From JAHEME01 sp034435035 (GTDB lineage Bacteria; Chloroflexota; Anaerolineae; Aggregatilineales; UBA3940), in NCBI GenBank assembly GCA_034435035.1, contig DAOTXW010000010.1:1-48622 (forward strand): a stretch of 48,622 nt of DNA. The letters run 5' to 3'. Shown piece after piece: positions 16,303 through 25,017 of the stretch. The position numbers and the translations under genes were made by a program. The notes under the pieces are model-generated. The model saw only the letters and a program-made list of their open reading frames with translations, searched no databases and had not been told where the DNA came from. Numbering within the stretch: the first letter of the stretch is position 1; each line of letters opens with the position of its first letter.

Positions 16303-16340
16303 AGGCGGACTCGTCGGGGGCGTCGCATGCCGGCAGCGCC

Positions 16341-16970
16341 TCAGGCGGGGGGCGGAGCCGCGGCGGCGGCAGGCTCATCGCGCTGAACGATGGCGCTCAG
16401 CACTTCGCCGGCGAAGCGGCACAGCAGCATCATCAGGGTCTGATCGGTCTGGTTGAAGGGCGCATCGTTCTGCTTGTTGAGCACCTCGATGACCCCCAGC
16501 ACCCGCCCGCTGCCGATGATCGGCGCCGCCAGGATCGACTGGGTCTGGAAGTCAAACCGCGTGTCGATGCCCGGAAAGAAGCGATCGTCCGAAGCGGCAT
16601 TGTTGACCACTGTCGGCCGGCGGTGCTCCACCACCCAGCCGGCGATCCCTTTGCCGGGGGGGATGCGCACCCCGACGAGCTGCTGACGGGGGACATCGCC
16701 ATGCGTGATCACAAAGACCAGCTCCCGGGTTTCCTCGTCCAGCACCAGCAGCGAGCCATTGCGGGCATTGATCACCAGCAGGGCGTTGTACAGAATGCGG
16801 TCCAGCAGCGGCATGATCTCATCGCTCGGCGCGATCTGGTCGATGGCCGTCATCAGCGCTTGCAGCGAGTTAAGATACTGCCGCAGCGAGACAACCTCCT
16901 CCTTGAGGGCCCGGTTCTCGTCCTGCAGCCGGGACACCTCATGCTGCATATAGCGAAGCTGGTCGCTCAT
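16341..16970 (-). CDS. GAF-domain protein with N-terminal coiled coil
   Basis: A 209-residue soluble protein. Residues 1-45 are a heptad-like coiled coil (MQHEVSRLQDENRALKEEVVSLRQYLNSL). Residues 50-195 form one GAF domain (NARNGSLLVLDEETRELVFVITHG, GKGIAGWVVEHRRPTVVNNAASDDRF, ILAAPIIGSGRVLGVIEVLNK). A Pro/Ala tail follows. There is no output domain, so it probably senses a small molecule and works through dimerisation or a partner. AGGAGG precedes the ATG. It lies upstream of hom under a divergent promoter region. Confidence 0.88.
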   Translation of the reverse strand: MSDQLRYMQHEVSRLQDENRALKEEVVSLRQYLNSLQALMTAIDQIAPSDEIMPLLDRILYNALLVINARNGSLLVLDEETRELVFVITHGDVPRQQLVGVRIPPGKGIAGWVVEHRRPTVVNNAASDDRFFPGIDTRFDFQTQSILAAPIIGSGRVLGVIEVLNKQNDAPFNQTDQTLMMLLCRFAGEVLSAIVQRDEPAAAAAPPPA

Positions 16971-17039
16971 GGATGATTCCTCCTGCCGCTCCCTGCACGG
17001 ACGGCAGAAAATGAGAACAGCATCTGATCTATTTCAGTC

Positions 17040-17068
17040 AGGATAGCACAAAGGCGAATCCACAACAA
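17040..17068 (-). promoter_or_regulatory. Promoter of the GAF-hom operon
   Basis: Minus strand: TTGTTG (17063-17068), 17-bp spacer, TATCCT (17040-17045) with a TGC extension before the -10. Leader of about 60 nt to the ATG at 16970. Confidence 0.6.
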
Positions 17069-17143
17069 GGGCAGATCAACCCGCGGCGGATATAGTCCGC
17101 GCTGAGCAATCGGCAGCGGGGCCGTGTATCACCGGCAGGCGCG

Positions 17144-17152
17144 TGGTATAAT
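17144..17152 (+). promoter_or_regulatory. Extended -10 promoter of the flippase operon
   Basis: TGGTATAAT: a perfect TATAAT (17147-17152) with a TGN extension. The -35 region is poor, as is common for extended -10 promoters. Expected +1 is near 17159. Confidence 0.65.
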
Positions 17153-17207
17153 GCGGCTCACATCGGGGGGCCAGCAGCCTGGCCCCCGCGCCATGAATCG
17201 AGGGGGC

Positions 17208-18236
17208 ATGAAGGACTGGAAGCGCTGGCTGCTGCTGGCGCTGGGCCTGGCGGTCAGCGGGGTCTTCGTCTACCTGGCGCTGGAAGGACTGAGCCTGCGC
17301 GAAGTATGGCAGGACCTGCAGGGGGCCCGCTATGCCTGGCTGATCCCCGGTGTGGCCGTCTACTTCGCAGCCGTCTGGGCGAGGACGTGGCGCTGGCACT
17401 ATCTGCTGCGCCCGATCCAGCGCGTCAGTTTGCGCGATCTCTTCCCGGTGGTCGTGATCGGCTATATGGGCAACAACGTCTACCCCTTCCGCGCCGGCGA
17501 AGTGATCCGGGCCTATGTGCTCAAGCGCAACCACGAGGTGAGCATCAGCGCCTCGCTGGCTACGATCATCGTGGAGCGCATTTTCGACGGGCTGGTGATG
17601 CTGATCTTCGTCTTCGCCGCCCTGCCCTTCGCCCCGATCCCCGCCCCGTTCGACCGCATCGTGATCGGGATGACCGCCCTGTTCTTCGGCGCGCTGGCCG
17701 CGTTCATGGCGCTGGCGCTCCGCCCGGAGCTGGCCCGCCGCCTGTACAGCGGCTTCTTCACCCGCTTCGTCCCGGTCGAGGGGGCCCGCGCCCGCCTGCT
17801 GGGGCTGGCCGACCGCTTCATGGCCGGGCTGGCTTCACTGCGCAGCCCGGCCGATCTGGCAATGACGCTGGTCACCTCAGTGGCGATCTGGCTCACCGAG
17901 ACGACCAAGTACTGGTTTGTGATGCACGCCTTTGACTTTCAGGTCAGCTTCTTCGTGCTGATGCTGATGACCGCGGTGGTCAACCTGGCGACCACCCTGC
18001 CCAGCTCGCCGGGCTACGTGGGCACCTTCGACGAGCCGGGGATCGAGATCCTCAAGGTATTCGGCGTGCGGGCCAGCGTGGCCGCCGCCTATACGCTGGT
18101 GTTGCACGCTGCGCTGTGGTTCCCGATCACTCTGCTGGGGTTCTACTACATGGCCCGGCAGGGGGTGAAGTGGGCGGACTTTGCGCGAGCCTCCGAGGCG
18201 GTCAGCGCCCCGGAGGGCGGGGCCGCCGGCAGCTAA
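17208..18236 (+). CDS. Flippase-like membrane protein (LPG synthase TM-domain family)
   Basis: A 342-residue polytopic protein of the PF03706 family (lysylphosphatidylglycerol synthase transmembrane region, AglD/UPF0104 type). Conserved features include RTWRWHYLLRP, GYMGNNVYPFRAGEVIRAYVLKRN and LPSSPGYVGTFDEPGIEILKVFGV. Members are thought to flip or transfer lipid-linked substrates. The ATG at 17208 has GAGGGGG just upstream; an in-frame ATG at 17193 is possible but has no ribosome site. The FAD oxidoreductase gene follows 23 bp later, so the pair probably acts on one lipid or glycan pathway. Confidence 0.85.
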   Translation: MKDWKRWLLLALGLAVSGVFVYLALEGLSLREVWQDLQGARYAWLIPGVAVYFAAVWARTWRWHYLLRPIQRVSLRDLFPVVVIGYMGNNVYPFRAGEVIRAYVLKRNHEVSISASLATIIVERIFDGLVMLIFVFAALPFAPIPAPFDRIVIGMTALFFGALAAFMALALRPELARRLYSGFFTRFVPVEGARARLLGLADRFMAGLASLRSPADLAMTLVTSVAIWLTETTKYWFVMHAFDFQVSFFVLMLMTAVVNLATTLPSSPGYVGTFDEPGIEILKVFGVRASVAAAYTLVLHAALWFPITLLGFYYMARQGVKWADFARASEAVSAPEGGAAGS

Positions 18237-18259
18237 GCGCGGGCACCCAGGGGGAACGG

Positions 18260-19609
18260 TTGACAGAGATCGCCATCATCGGGGCAGGAGCGGCAGGGCT
18301 GGCAGCCGCCTATGATCTGGCAGGGGCGGGGAAAACCGTCACCCTGTACGAGGCGGAGCCGGAGATCGGCGGGCTGGCGGCGGGCTTCCGCGACCCTGCC
18401 TGGGCGTGGTCGCTGGAGAAGTTCTACCATCACTGGTTCGCCACCGACCACGACATCCTGGCGCTGCTGGAGGAGATCGGGACTCGCCACAAAGTGCGTT
18501 TCCCCTCGCCGATCACCAGCCTGTGGCACGAGGGCCGCAGCTACCCGATGGATCGCCCCGTCACGCCCAGCGCCCTGCTGTCGCGAGCGGTGAATGTGCT
18601 GCGCCTGCCGCAGCTGTCGCTGATCGACCGGCTGCGCTTCGGAGCGGCGGCGCTGCTCGTCAGCCAGATCCCCAACGGGCTTTTCCTGGAGAAGCACACC
18701 GCCGACGCCTGGATGGAGCGCGCTTCCGGGAAGGCCGCGCACAACCTGATCTGGCGGCCCATGCTGATCGGTAAGTTCGGGCCGCTGTACGATCAGGTCA
18801 ACATGGCATGGTTGTGGGCGCGGCTGAACAAGCGCACCGCCGCGCTGGGCACCTACGAGGGTGGCTTTCAGGCCGCGCTGGAGGACCTTGCGGAGGCGGC
18901 ACGCGGGCGCGGGGCGGCCATCTACCTGAGCACGCCGGTGCAGCGCATCACCCCGGCGGACGGCGGCGGCCTGAGTGTCACCGTCGGCGGAGAGACGCGC
19001 CGCTTCGATCAGGTGCTGGCGACCACCGGGCCGGGCCTGCTGGCGCGGCTGGCGCCCGATCTACCGGAGGACTACCGGCAGCAGCTCAACGCGCTGCGCA
19101 GCCTGGGCGCGATCGTCCTGATCCTGGCGCTCGATCGCCAGCTGATGACCGACGGCACCTACTGGCTCAACCTGCCCGCCCGCAGCCCGGACAAGGCCGC
19201 CAACCCCTTCCCCTTCCTGGCCCTGGTGGAGCATACCAACTATGTCTCGCCGGACTACTTCGGCGGGGAGCGCATTGTCTACTGCGGAGACTATCTGCCG
19301 ACCGATCACGAGTTCTTCAGCCTGAGCGATGAGGCGCTGGCCGGGCGCTTCCTGCCCTCGCTGAAGAACGTCAACCCGGATTTCTCGCCGGAGTGGGTGC
19401 GGCGGCGCTGGGTGTTCCGCGCACCCTACGCCCAGCCTGTGCCGTTCGTCGATCATTCCCGCCACCTGCCGGCGATCCGCACCCCCCTGCCGGGTCTGTA
19501 TCTGGCCTCGATGAGCCAGGTCTACCCGTGGGATCGCGGCACGAACTACGCGGTGGAGATCGGGCGGCGCACCGCCCGGATGCTGATCGATGACGCCCGG
19601 AATCGGTAA
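18260..19609 (+). CDS. FAD-dependent amine oxidase/protoporphyrinogen oxidase-like oxidoreductase
   Basis: A 449-residue flavoprotein with the FAD dinucleotide fold at its N-terminus (IAIIGAGAAGLAAAYDLAGAG, then the ribose-binding acid in TLYEAEPEIGGLAAGF). A C-terminal flavin segment near PGLYLASMSQVYPWDRGTNYAVEIGRRTARML matches NAD(P)/FAD-dependent oxidoreductases related to HemG/HemY and UDP-galactopyranose mutase. Proteins of this type often sit beside glycosyltransferase or flippase genes. The start is TTG 18260: the Rossmann strand begins directly after it and AGGGGG sits upstream at good spacing. Substrate unknown; a role in lipid/sugar redox with the neighbouring flippase is inferred. 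Confidence 0.85.
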   Translation: MTEIAIIGAGAAGLAAAYDLAGAGKTVTLYEAEPEIGGLAAGFRDPAWAWSLEKFYHHWFATDHDILALLEEIGTRHKVRFPSPITSLWHEGRSYPMDRPVTPSALLSRAVNVLRLPQLSLIDRLRFGAAALLVSQIPNGLFLEKHTADAWMERASGKAAHNLIWRPMLIGKFGPLYDQVNMAWLWARLNKRTAALGTYEGGFQAALEDLAEAARGRGAAIYLSTPVQRITPADGGGLSVTVGGETRRFDQVLATTGPGLLARLAPDLPEDYRQQLNALRSLGAIVLILALDRQLMTDGTYWLNLPARSPDKAANPFPFLALVEHTNYVSPDYFGGERIVYCGDYLPTDHEFFSLSDEALAGRFLPSLKNVNPDFSPEWVRRRWVFRAPYAQPVPFVDHSRHLPAIRTPLPGLYLASMSQVYPWDRGTNYAVEIGRRTARMLIDDARNR

Positions 19610-19640
19610 GGGCAGCGCAGCGCGCTGCCCCCGGGTGCTG

Positions 19641-19712
19641 AGCGGGTAAGGGGATTCGAACCCCTGACATCTTGCTTGGGAAGCAAGCGTTCTACCACTG
19701 AACTATACCCGC
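19641..19712 (-). tRNA. tRNA-Gly(CCC)
   Basis: The minus-strand cloverleaf is complete: acceptor GCGGGTA/TACCCGC, D-arm GTTC-AGTGGTA-GAAC, anticodon arm CTTGC-TTCCCAA-GCAAG with anticodon CCC (reads GGG), T-arm AGGGG-TTCGAAT-CCCCT. The discriminator base is U and CCA is not encoded. Confidence 0.97.
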
Positions 19713-19724
19713 AGTCCTTTCACC

Positions 19725-19752
19725 ATTATAACCCGATTGGTCCAGATCGCAA
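19725..19752 (-). promoter_or_regulatory. Promoter of tRNA-Gly
   Basis: Minus strand: TTGCGA (19747-19752), 16-bp spacer, TATAAT (19725-19730), with +1 a few bases before the mature 5' end at 19712. Confidence 0.7.
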
Positions 19753-19787
19753 TCCCGATCGCTCAGGGAGATCCCCGCCGCGAAGTG

Positions 19788-19803
19788 GGCCAGGATCCTG
19801 GCC
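19788..19803. repeat. Perfect 16-bp palindrome
   Basis: GGCCAGGATCCTGGCC is fully self-complementary. It lies about 36 bp upstream of the tRNA-Gly -35 and downstream of the small membrane gene's terminator hairpin. It may be a protein site or an extra transcript hairpin. Confidence 0.4.
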
Positions 19804-19817
19804 GGCGCGAATCGAAA

Positions 19818-19841
19818 TGCCCCGGCGATCCGACCGGGGCA
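19818..19841 (-). terminator. Terminator hairpin of the small membrane protein gene
   Basis: TGCCCCGG (19818-19825), 8-nt loop, CCGGGGCA (19834-19841): a perfect 8-bp stem. On the minus strand it is followed by TTTCGATT, a partial T-tract. It lies 28 bases after the stop of the gene at 19869. Confidence 0.6.
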
Positions 19842-19868
19842 CAGCGGGTACGGGTGGAGGACCGGCTG

Positions 19869-20141
19869 CTACTCTTCGGCAGCGCGGCCCCGCTTCTCCG
19901 GCTTGGCCTCGGGTTCCGGGGTCTCCGGGATGATCCCGGTGCGCAGGAAGTAGTCCATCCACAGGCCGATCAGCAGCGCCAGCGGCAGCGCCGTCAGCAC
20001 AAAGTAGGCCGCGCCATAGCGATCAAAATCGACGCGGGCGTTGTAGACGGCGTTCAGCAGTGCAAAGAGGACGAACACCCCTGCAATGCCGCCGCCAACC
20101 GCCAGGCCCAACACCAGGATCCGTCTGAGGCCGAGACTCAT
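19869..20141 (-). CDS. Small two-helix membrane protein of unknown function
   Basis: A 90-residue protein with two clear hydrophobic segments (about 8-30 and 45-63), an NAVYNARVDFDRYGAAYF loop between them, and a charged Glu/Pro/Lys/Arg C-terminal tail. I do not recognise the family. It has its own near-consensus promoter, a GGAGG ribosome site and a downstream terminator hairpin, so it looks like a real, singly transcribed gene. Confidence 0.75.
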   Translation of the reverse strand: MSLGLRRILVLGLAVGGGIAGVFVLFALLNAVYNARVDFDRYGAAYFVLTALPLALLIGLWMDYFLRTGIIPETPEPEAKPEKRGRAAEE

Positions 20142-20185
20142 GCCATTTCCTCCACAGGCCGATCTGCATCGAGAAGCAGGCTCAC

Positions 20186-20214
20186 ATTGTAGCGCATGGG
20201 GATCGGCGCGTCAA
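20186..20214 (-). promoter_or_regulatory. Promoter of the small membrane protein gene
   Basis: Minus strand: TTGACG (20209-20214), 17-bp spacer, TACAAT (20186-20191). Placed in the gap after the ABC permease gene. Confidence 0.75.
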
Positions 20215-20230
20215 AAGCGGGCAGACCCGG

Positions 20231-21112
20231 TCAGAAATCGCGCCGGCCAAAGGCGACCATCGTCCCGAGCAGCAGCGCCAGCAGGTAGATCACGGCGTAG
20301 ATCACAAAGGCCGGCGTCGGCTCGCTGGTGATCGAGAAAGGCGTAATTCCAGCCGCCAGCGGGTTGGGCGGCTGCATCAGGCTGGCGGCATAGCGCCACA
20401 GCCCTTCGCTGGGCATCAGCAGGCTGGAGGCAATGCCAATATCGCGGGCGGTCTGGCTCTGCATCAGCGCGCCGATCTGCTCGACCCACCCGCCGACGAA
20501 CGCCAGCCCGTACAGCATGAAAACCAGCACCCCGTTGGTCAGCGTGCTGACCAGTGAGCTGCCGAACAGCGTCAGGCTGAGGGTCGCCAGCGCCTCCAGC
20601 ACCAGAATGGCGACGCCGCCGAGCGGGTTGGGGGCCACGTAGCCGCTGATCAGGTAGACGGCGAGCATCAGCCCGCCGGCCATGAGCACCGTGTACAGCG
20701 TCAGCATCAGCGCGTGCCCGATCCATTTGCCGAGCACAATCTGCCAGCGCCAGATCGGTTTGGTAGCGACCGCGTGGATCGTGTTGCTGTCCACCTCGGC
20801 GGAGATGGCCCCCACGGAGGTCAGCACCGCCACCATCACGATCAGGAAGTTCACCACATACAGCCCGGCCATCAGAAAGCTGTTGGTGAACAGATCCGAC
20901 ACTGCCCCCCGGCTGCCCATGCAGCCATTGCGCAGGCAGTCCTGGGTGGCGAAGTAGAAGCCCGTGCTGAACAGCCCCACAAAGACGAGGCCCAGGCCCA
21001 GACCCAGCCACAGCAGGCGGCGGCGGCGCGCCTCGCGGAAGGTCAGGCCGGCGATCACGCCCACCTGGTGCAGTGCCCGGATGTCGCGTTCGTGTGTGCG
21101 CGGCGGCATCAT
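20231..21112 (-). CDS. ABC-2-type exporter permease
   Basis: A 293-residue integral membrane protein with an N-terminal cytoplasmic segment (LTFREARRRRLLWLGLGLGLVF) and about six membrane helices. The first external loop holds a CLRNGC pair, and ISAEVDSNTIHAVATKPIWRWQIVLGKWIG is the coupling region typical of NosY/ABC-2 permeases. The ATG at 21112 overlaps the ATPase stop as ATGA, indicating translational coupling. It pairs with the ATPase at 21109-22056. Substrate unknown. Confidence 0.88.
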   Translation of the reverse strand: MMPPRTHERDIRALHQVGVIAGLTFREARRRRLLWLGLGLGLVFVGLFSTGFYFATQDCLRNGCMGSRGAVSDLFTNSFLMAGLYVVNFLIVMVAVLTSVGAISAEVDSNTIHAVATKPIWRWQIVLGKWIGHALMLTLYTVLMAGGLMLAVYLISGYVAPNPLGGVAILVLEALATLSLTLFGSSLVSTLTNGVLVFMLYGLAFVGGWVEQIGALMQSQTARDIGIASSLLMPSEGLWRYAASLMQPPNPLAAGITPFSITSEPTPAFVIYAVIYLLALLLGTMVAFGRRDF

Positions 21113-22056
21113 GCGATGGCCTCCTCGGCGGTCGGTCCGCCTTCCATGATCTGCAAGAACAGGTCCTCCAGCGACACCTGCGTCGGGCTGAAGCCGGTCA
21201 CCCGCAGCCCTCGCCCCACCAGCCACGCATTCAGGTCGGCGGCGCGATGCTCGTCCGGCAGGTTCAGCAGGATCTCGCGCTCGCCTGCCGGCTCCACCCG
21301 GTCGCTCCAGGCGGCGAGTTCGGCCAGCAGGCCCGCCGGCGCGGGCTGTTCCAGCCGGATGCGCACGCGCAGCAGCCCGGCGGACAGTTCGTCCAGCGAT
21401 CCGGCCCGGATCACCCGCCCCTGCCGGATGAACGCCACCCGGTCACAGGTGACTTCGACCTCGCTCAGCAGGTGGGAGTTCAGGAAGACCGTGGTGCCCT
21501 CGTCGCGGGCGGCGCGGATCAGGTCGCGCACCAGCAGCCGCCCGAACGGGTCCAGCCCGCTGGTGGGCTCGTCCAGGAACACCAGCGCCGGGCGCGGCAG
21601 CAGCGCCATCGCCAGCCCGATGCGCTGGAGCATGCCTTTGGAGAAGGCGCTCAGCCGGCGCGAGGCGGCCTCGCTCAGGCCCACCCGCTCGATCAGGCGC
21701 GGGATCCGGTCAACGCGGTCGGCGCGGCTCATGCCGTACATCTGGCCGTGCAGATCCAGAAACTCGTCGGCCCGCAGCCACTCATGGAAGCGGAAGTGCT
21801 CCGGCAGGAACCCGACCCCGGCGCGGGCGGCCGGGTCGCCGATCGGGCGGCCCAGCAGCAGGGCGCTCCCGGCGGTGGGCCGCACCAGCCCCAGCAGCAT
21901 CTTCACCGAGGTCGTCTTGCCGGCCCCGTTGGGGCCCAGGAAGCCAAACACCTCGCCCCGCGGCACCTGCAGGCTGAGTCCCTGCACGGCGACTTTGGTT
22001 TCGTTGTAGACCTTGCGCAGATCGGTGGTTTCTATCGCCCGGTCGGACACGGCCAT
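21109..22056 (-). CDS. ABC transporter ATPase (ABC-2 exporter type)
   Basis: A 315-residue ATPase: Walker A FLGPNGAGKTTSVKML, GVGFLPEHFRFHEWLRADEFL Q-loop region, signature FSKGMLQRIGLAMAL, Walker B LVFLDEPTSGLDP, switch NSHLLSEVE, and a C-terminal domain ending QVSLEDLFLQIME. The start is ATG 22056, just before DLRKVYNETKVAVQGLSL; a GGGGG run is directly upstream. Forms an exporter with the overlapping downstream permease. Confidence 0.92.
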   Translation of the reverse strand: MAVSDRAIETTDLRKVYNETKVAVQGLSLQVPRGEVFGFLGPNGAGKTTSVKMLLGLVRPTAGSALLLGRPIGDPAARAGVGFLPEHFRFHEWLRADEFLDLHGQMYGMSRADRVDRIPRLIERVGLSEAASRRLSAFSKGMLQRIGLAMALLPRPALVFLDEPTSGLDPFGRLLVRDLIRAARDEGTTVFLNSHLLSEVEVTCDRVAFIRQGRVIRAGSLDELSAGLLRVRIRLEQPAPAGLLAELAAWSDRVEPAGEREILLNLPDEHRAADLNAWLVGRGLRVTGFSPTQVSLEDLFLQIMEGGPTAEEAIA

Positions 22057-22080
22057 CCCCCTGGAATCGCCCTGATGATA

Positions 22081-22095
22081 CCCCGGAAGCCGGGG
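22081..22095. terminator. Small GC hairpin between the anti-sigma gene and the ABC operon
   Basis: CCCCGG-AAG-CCGGGG, a 6-bp stem with a 3-nt loop, in the 93-bp gap after the anti-sigma gene. There is no T-tract. It may attenuate read-through into the ABC genes; weak call. Confidence 0.3.
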
Positions 22096-22149
22096 CGGGA
22101 GCACAGCAGCCTGCGCCCCCGCCCTTGATTCTGCCCGCCGATCGCGCGG

Positions 22150-23307
22150 TCAGTTCAGCGATTCAGCGATCGCGATCAGGTCTACGGTGTCCACCCCGGA
22201 GGCGGACAGCATATACACCATGCCGCCGGTCTGCCAGAGCAGCATGCTGCCCGGCATTCTGCCGTCCCCGCCGTCCTCCGGATCGACGTATTCGGAGGTG
22301 TCGAACAGCAGCCCCGGGGCGCCGCTGACCTCGACCTCGCGCACGGAGGCCAGGTTGGCCGGCACCGGCACCAGCAGGGTCGAGGCCCAGTCGATGTCGC
22401 GGCTGAGGCGGCGAGCCTCGCGCGGGGACATGCCCAGCAGCTGCAGCATCGCCATGCCCAGCTGCTGCATATCGGCGTCTTCCGGCCCTTCCACCGTCGG
22501 GCTGGGCGACTGCATCAGCATGACCTCAAGAACATCCCCCTCATCCAGCCATCCCTGGGCGACCGCCGTCGGGAAGGTGAAGGTGAACGGCTGGCCGTCG
22601 ATGTCATCCGGCAGGAGATCGGGATCCAGGTCGAGCGCCGCGAACAGCGCGCGCATCTCCTCGACATCCGGGGTGAAGACCGCCGAGCGCTCCGCGATCA
22701 CCACGATGTGATCGGGGGCGACCTGGCTGCCCAGCGTGCGCGGCTGGAAGCCGGCCAGATCGGCGGCTTCGTCCAGCGAACTCACCTCGGTGCCCTCATC
22801 AGAGGCGCCCATTTCCTGCACATCGCCAAAGCCCATGCCCTGATCCATCAGGGAGGCGATTTCCTCGATGCGTTCGGGTTCTACGTCCACCGCCACGAAC
22901 TTCTCTACCCGGAACAGGCCAAGAAACTCACTGGCCAGCGCACGAACCGGGGCCAGCATGAACAGCCCCGCCAGCACAGCCAGCGCCGTCAGCCCGATCG
23001 CCCACTGGCGAATCCGTCGATTGATCCTGACACCCTCGGTCATCGGTGATTCCTTCCTCAACAGTATGGTTTGTCGAAAACGACCCAGCGCACTACGCGG
23101 CTCCATCTGCTCCGACCCACCGGGGGCCAGCATCGCCAGCCGGGCCGAAACCTGCACAGCCCTCGCCTCGATCTGCTCCAGGCGGACGCGGCAGCCGGGG
23201 CAGGTCCGCAGATGCCCCTGCACTGCCTGGCGCTGCGCCGGAGTCAGCTCGTGGTCGTGGTAGGCCATCAGCGTCCCTTCATCGATATGTCCACTTCGCG
23301 GATTCAC
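22150..23307 (-). CDS. Zinc-finger anti-sigma factor with DUF4367-like C-terminus
   Basis: A 385-residue membrane anti-sigma factor. The N-terminus has the ZAS zinc motif HLRTCPGC (Hx3Cx2C) after AYHDHELTPAQRQAVQ. A membrane segment lies at about 92-112 (AIGLTALAVLAGLFMLAPV). The large extracytoplasmic part ends in a DUF4367-like block (GSMLLWQTGGMVYMLSAS...LIAIAESL). It should hold the ECF sigma factor inactive until a signal reaches the outer domain. GTG 23307 overlaps the sigma stop as GTGA, with GGAGG upstream; the ATG at 23268 is an alternative start that would keep the zinc motif. Confidence 0.87.
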   Translation of the reverse strand: MNPRSGHIDEGTLMAYHDHELTPAQRQAVQGHLRTCPGCRVRLEQIEARAVQVSARLAMLAPGGSEQMEPRSALGRFRQTILLRKESPMTEGVRINRRIRQWAIGLTALAVLAGLFMLAPVRALASEFLGLFRVEKFVAVDVEPERIEEIASLMDQGMGFGDVQEMGASDEGTEVSSLDEAADLAGFQPRTLGSQVAPDHIVVIAERSAVFTPDVEEMRALFAALDLDPDLLPDDIDGQPFTFTFPTAVAQGWLDEGDVLEVMLMQSPSPTVEGPEDADMQQLGMAMLQLLGMSPREARRLSRDIDWASTLLVPVPANLASVREVEVSGAPGLLFDTSEYVDPEDGGDGRMPGSMLLWQTGGMVYMLSASGVDTVDLIAIAESLN

Positions 23308-23870
23308 AGCCCTTCCTCCCCTCCGAACGCCTGCACAAAGGCTTCCTGGGCACGCGCCAGCAGCGTCCCCACCGAGCCCGGCGCAACTCCCACGAGTTCA
23401 GCCATCTCGCGGTAGCTGAAGCCAGCTTCCCGCAGCAGCAGCAGCTTGGCCGACCGCTCCGGCAGGCAGGCCAGCGCAAGCCGGACGCGCTGGCGGTCCT
23501 GGCGTCGGCTGACGGCTTCCTCCGGCGCGACCGAGGCATCTTCCTCCCGCACCGCCGCTTTCTGTTCCCGCCGGCTGCGGCGGCCCTCAGCGCGCAGGGC
23601 ATTGTAGCCGACGTTGATCGCGACGCGGTACAGCCAGCCGGCTACATTTTCGCCGTGGCGCAGGGGCCGCCGGTACAGGCGCAGAAAGACCTCCTGCAGC
23701 AGGTCTTCCGCCGCCTGGCGGGTGCCCGTCAGGCGGAACAGCACCCCGTAGACCATGTCGTAGTAGCGCCGGAACAACTCTTCAAAGGAGGCCTCATCCC
23801 CCTCTTGAAAGCGCTCCAGCAGCAGCGCGTCGGATAAGAGCGTCATCGCATTGTCCTCGCTGGCATTCAT
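23304..23870 (-). CDS. ECF-type RNA polymerase sigma factor
   Basis: A 188-residue group 4 sigma factor. The sigma-2 region (about 20-95) includes FEELFRRYYDMVYGVLFRLTG and AEDLLQEVFLRLYR; the sigma-4 region (about 130-180) includes LPERSAKLLLLREAGFSYREMAELVGVAPGSVGTLLARA, a helix-turn-helix. It directs polymerase to a stress regulon and is regulated by the co-translated anti-sigma factor. ATG 23870 is used; ATG 23846 is a close alternative and also has a GAGG-type ribosome site. I could not find a convincing autoregulatory promoter in 23871-24096. Confidence 0.93.
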   Translation of the reverse strand: MNASEDNAMTLLSDALLLERFQEGDEASFEELFRRYYDMVYGVLFRLTGTRQAAEDLLQEVFLRLYRRPLRHGENVAGWLYRVAINVGYNALRAEGRRSRREQKAAVREEDASVAPEEAVSRRQDRQRVRLALACLPERSAKLLLLREAGFSYREMAELVGVAPGSVGTLLARAQEAFVQAFGGEEGL

Positions 23871-24096
23871 GAAGCTTCACCCTTCTAACCCCACTGCCCG
23901 ACGGGTTGTGACATCCGCAGGATACAGCGCGGCGGGGGCAATGATCCTGTCAGCCGGATCGGGTAGAATGGAAGCGATCATCCATCTGGAGAGGGGTGGG
24001 CGCAAATGAACCGATCTATCCAGGGCGTTTCGACGCAGGCTGCTGGCCTGAGGCCCGCCCGTTGAAAAAGCGCCCTTCATCCGCCAGGAGGAACCC

Positions 24097-24843
24097 ATGA
24101 GCACCCGCACTCTGGTTGGCCGCATCACCGCGCTGTACCGCTACCCGGTCAAGGGGATGCGCGGCGAGGCACTGGAGGCCGCCGCCGTCGGCTGGCACGG
24201 CCTTGACGGCGACCGGCGCTATGCGTTCGTCAAAGCCGGCAGCACCGCCGGCTTCCCGTGGCTGAGCGCCCGCGATATCCCCGGCATGCTGCTGTACAGC
24301 GCGCGCTTCGCCGACCCTGCCGACCCGCGCGACTCAGCGGTGCTGGTGACTACCCCCGCTGGCCGCGAGCTGCCGCTGGACAGCCCTGACCTGCAAGCCG
24401 AGCTGAGCGCCCTGCACGGCGGCCCGGTCGCCCTGCTGCACCTGTATAAGGGCTGCCAGGATACCGCCGCCCTCTCGCTGATCGGGACGGCTTCGGTCGA
24501 TGCCCTGCGCGAAGCGTCGGGCGTGGCCGGGCTGGACGCGCGCCGCTTCCGCCCCAACCTCGTCGTCGAAGTGGCCAGCGGCAAGCCTTTCGACGAGGAA
24601 AGCTGGCTGGGCGAGGTGGTGTCCGCCGGTGAGGGCGACGACACCCCCCTGCTGCGCGTGGATCGCCAGAACGTGCGCTGCGCCGTCACCACCATCGACC
24701 CCGACAGCGGCCAGCGCGACAGCCGGGTGCTCAAGACCGTCGTCGAGCAGCGCGGCGAGCGCGCCGGGGTCTATCTCTCCACCCAGCGCAGCGGCATGCT
24801 GCGTGTGGGGGATCCCCTCTACTGGGTAACAGGAGCGCGCTAG
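24097..24843 (+). CDS. MOSC-domain protein
   Basis: A 248-residue protein with the MOSC N-terminal beta-barrel (ALYRYPVKGMRGEALEAAAVGWHGLDGDRRYAFV) followed by a MOSC domain (RRFRPNLVVE, then RCAVTTIDPDSG with the conserved Cys thought to carry sulfur or bind molybdenum cofactor). Relatives include mARC-like molybdenum reductases and YiiM/YcbX proteins. The CAGGAGGAAC ribosome site fits the ATG. It stands alone; no molybdenum cofactor genes are nearby, so the reaction is open. Confidence 0.88.
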   Translation: MSTRTLVGRITALYRYPVKGMRGEALEAAAVGWHGLDGDRRYAFVKAGSTAGFPWLSARDIPGMLLYSARFADPADPRDSAVLVTTPAGRELPLDSPDLQAELSALHGGPVALLHLYKGCQDTAALSLIGTASVDALREASGVAGLDARRFRPNLVVEVASGKPFDEESWLGEVVSAGEGDDTPLLRVDRQNVRCAVTTIDPDSGQRDSRVLKTVVEQRGERAGVYLSTQRSGMLRVGDPLYWVTGAR

Positions 24844-25017
24844 CCTCCAACAGGGACATTCGTCACACTCCACTGCTGCCGATCGGCCCTTCCACCGGGC
24901 GACAGGAGGGCTTACAGTTCACTCAGACACGACGGGCCGCCACAGCCCCGATCAGCCGCCGCCCTGCTGGCTACCTGCGGATGGCCTGTTTGTCATCGTC
25001 TATCTGAGGAGGTTTGG

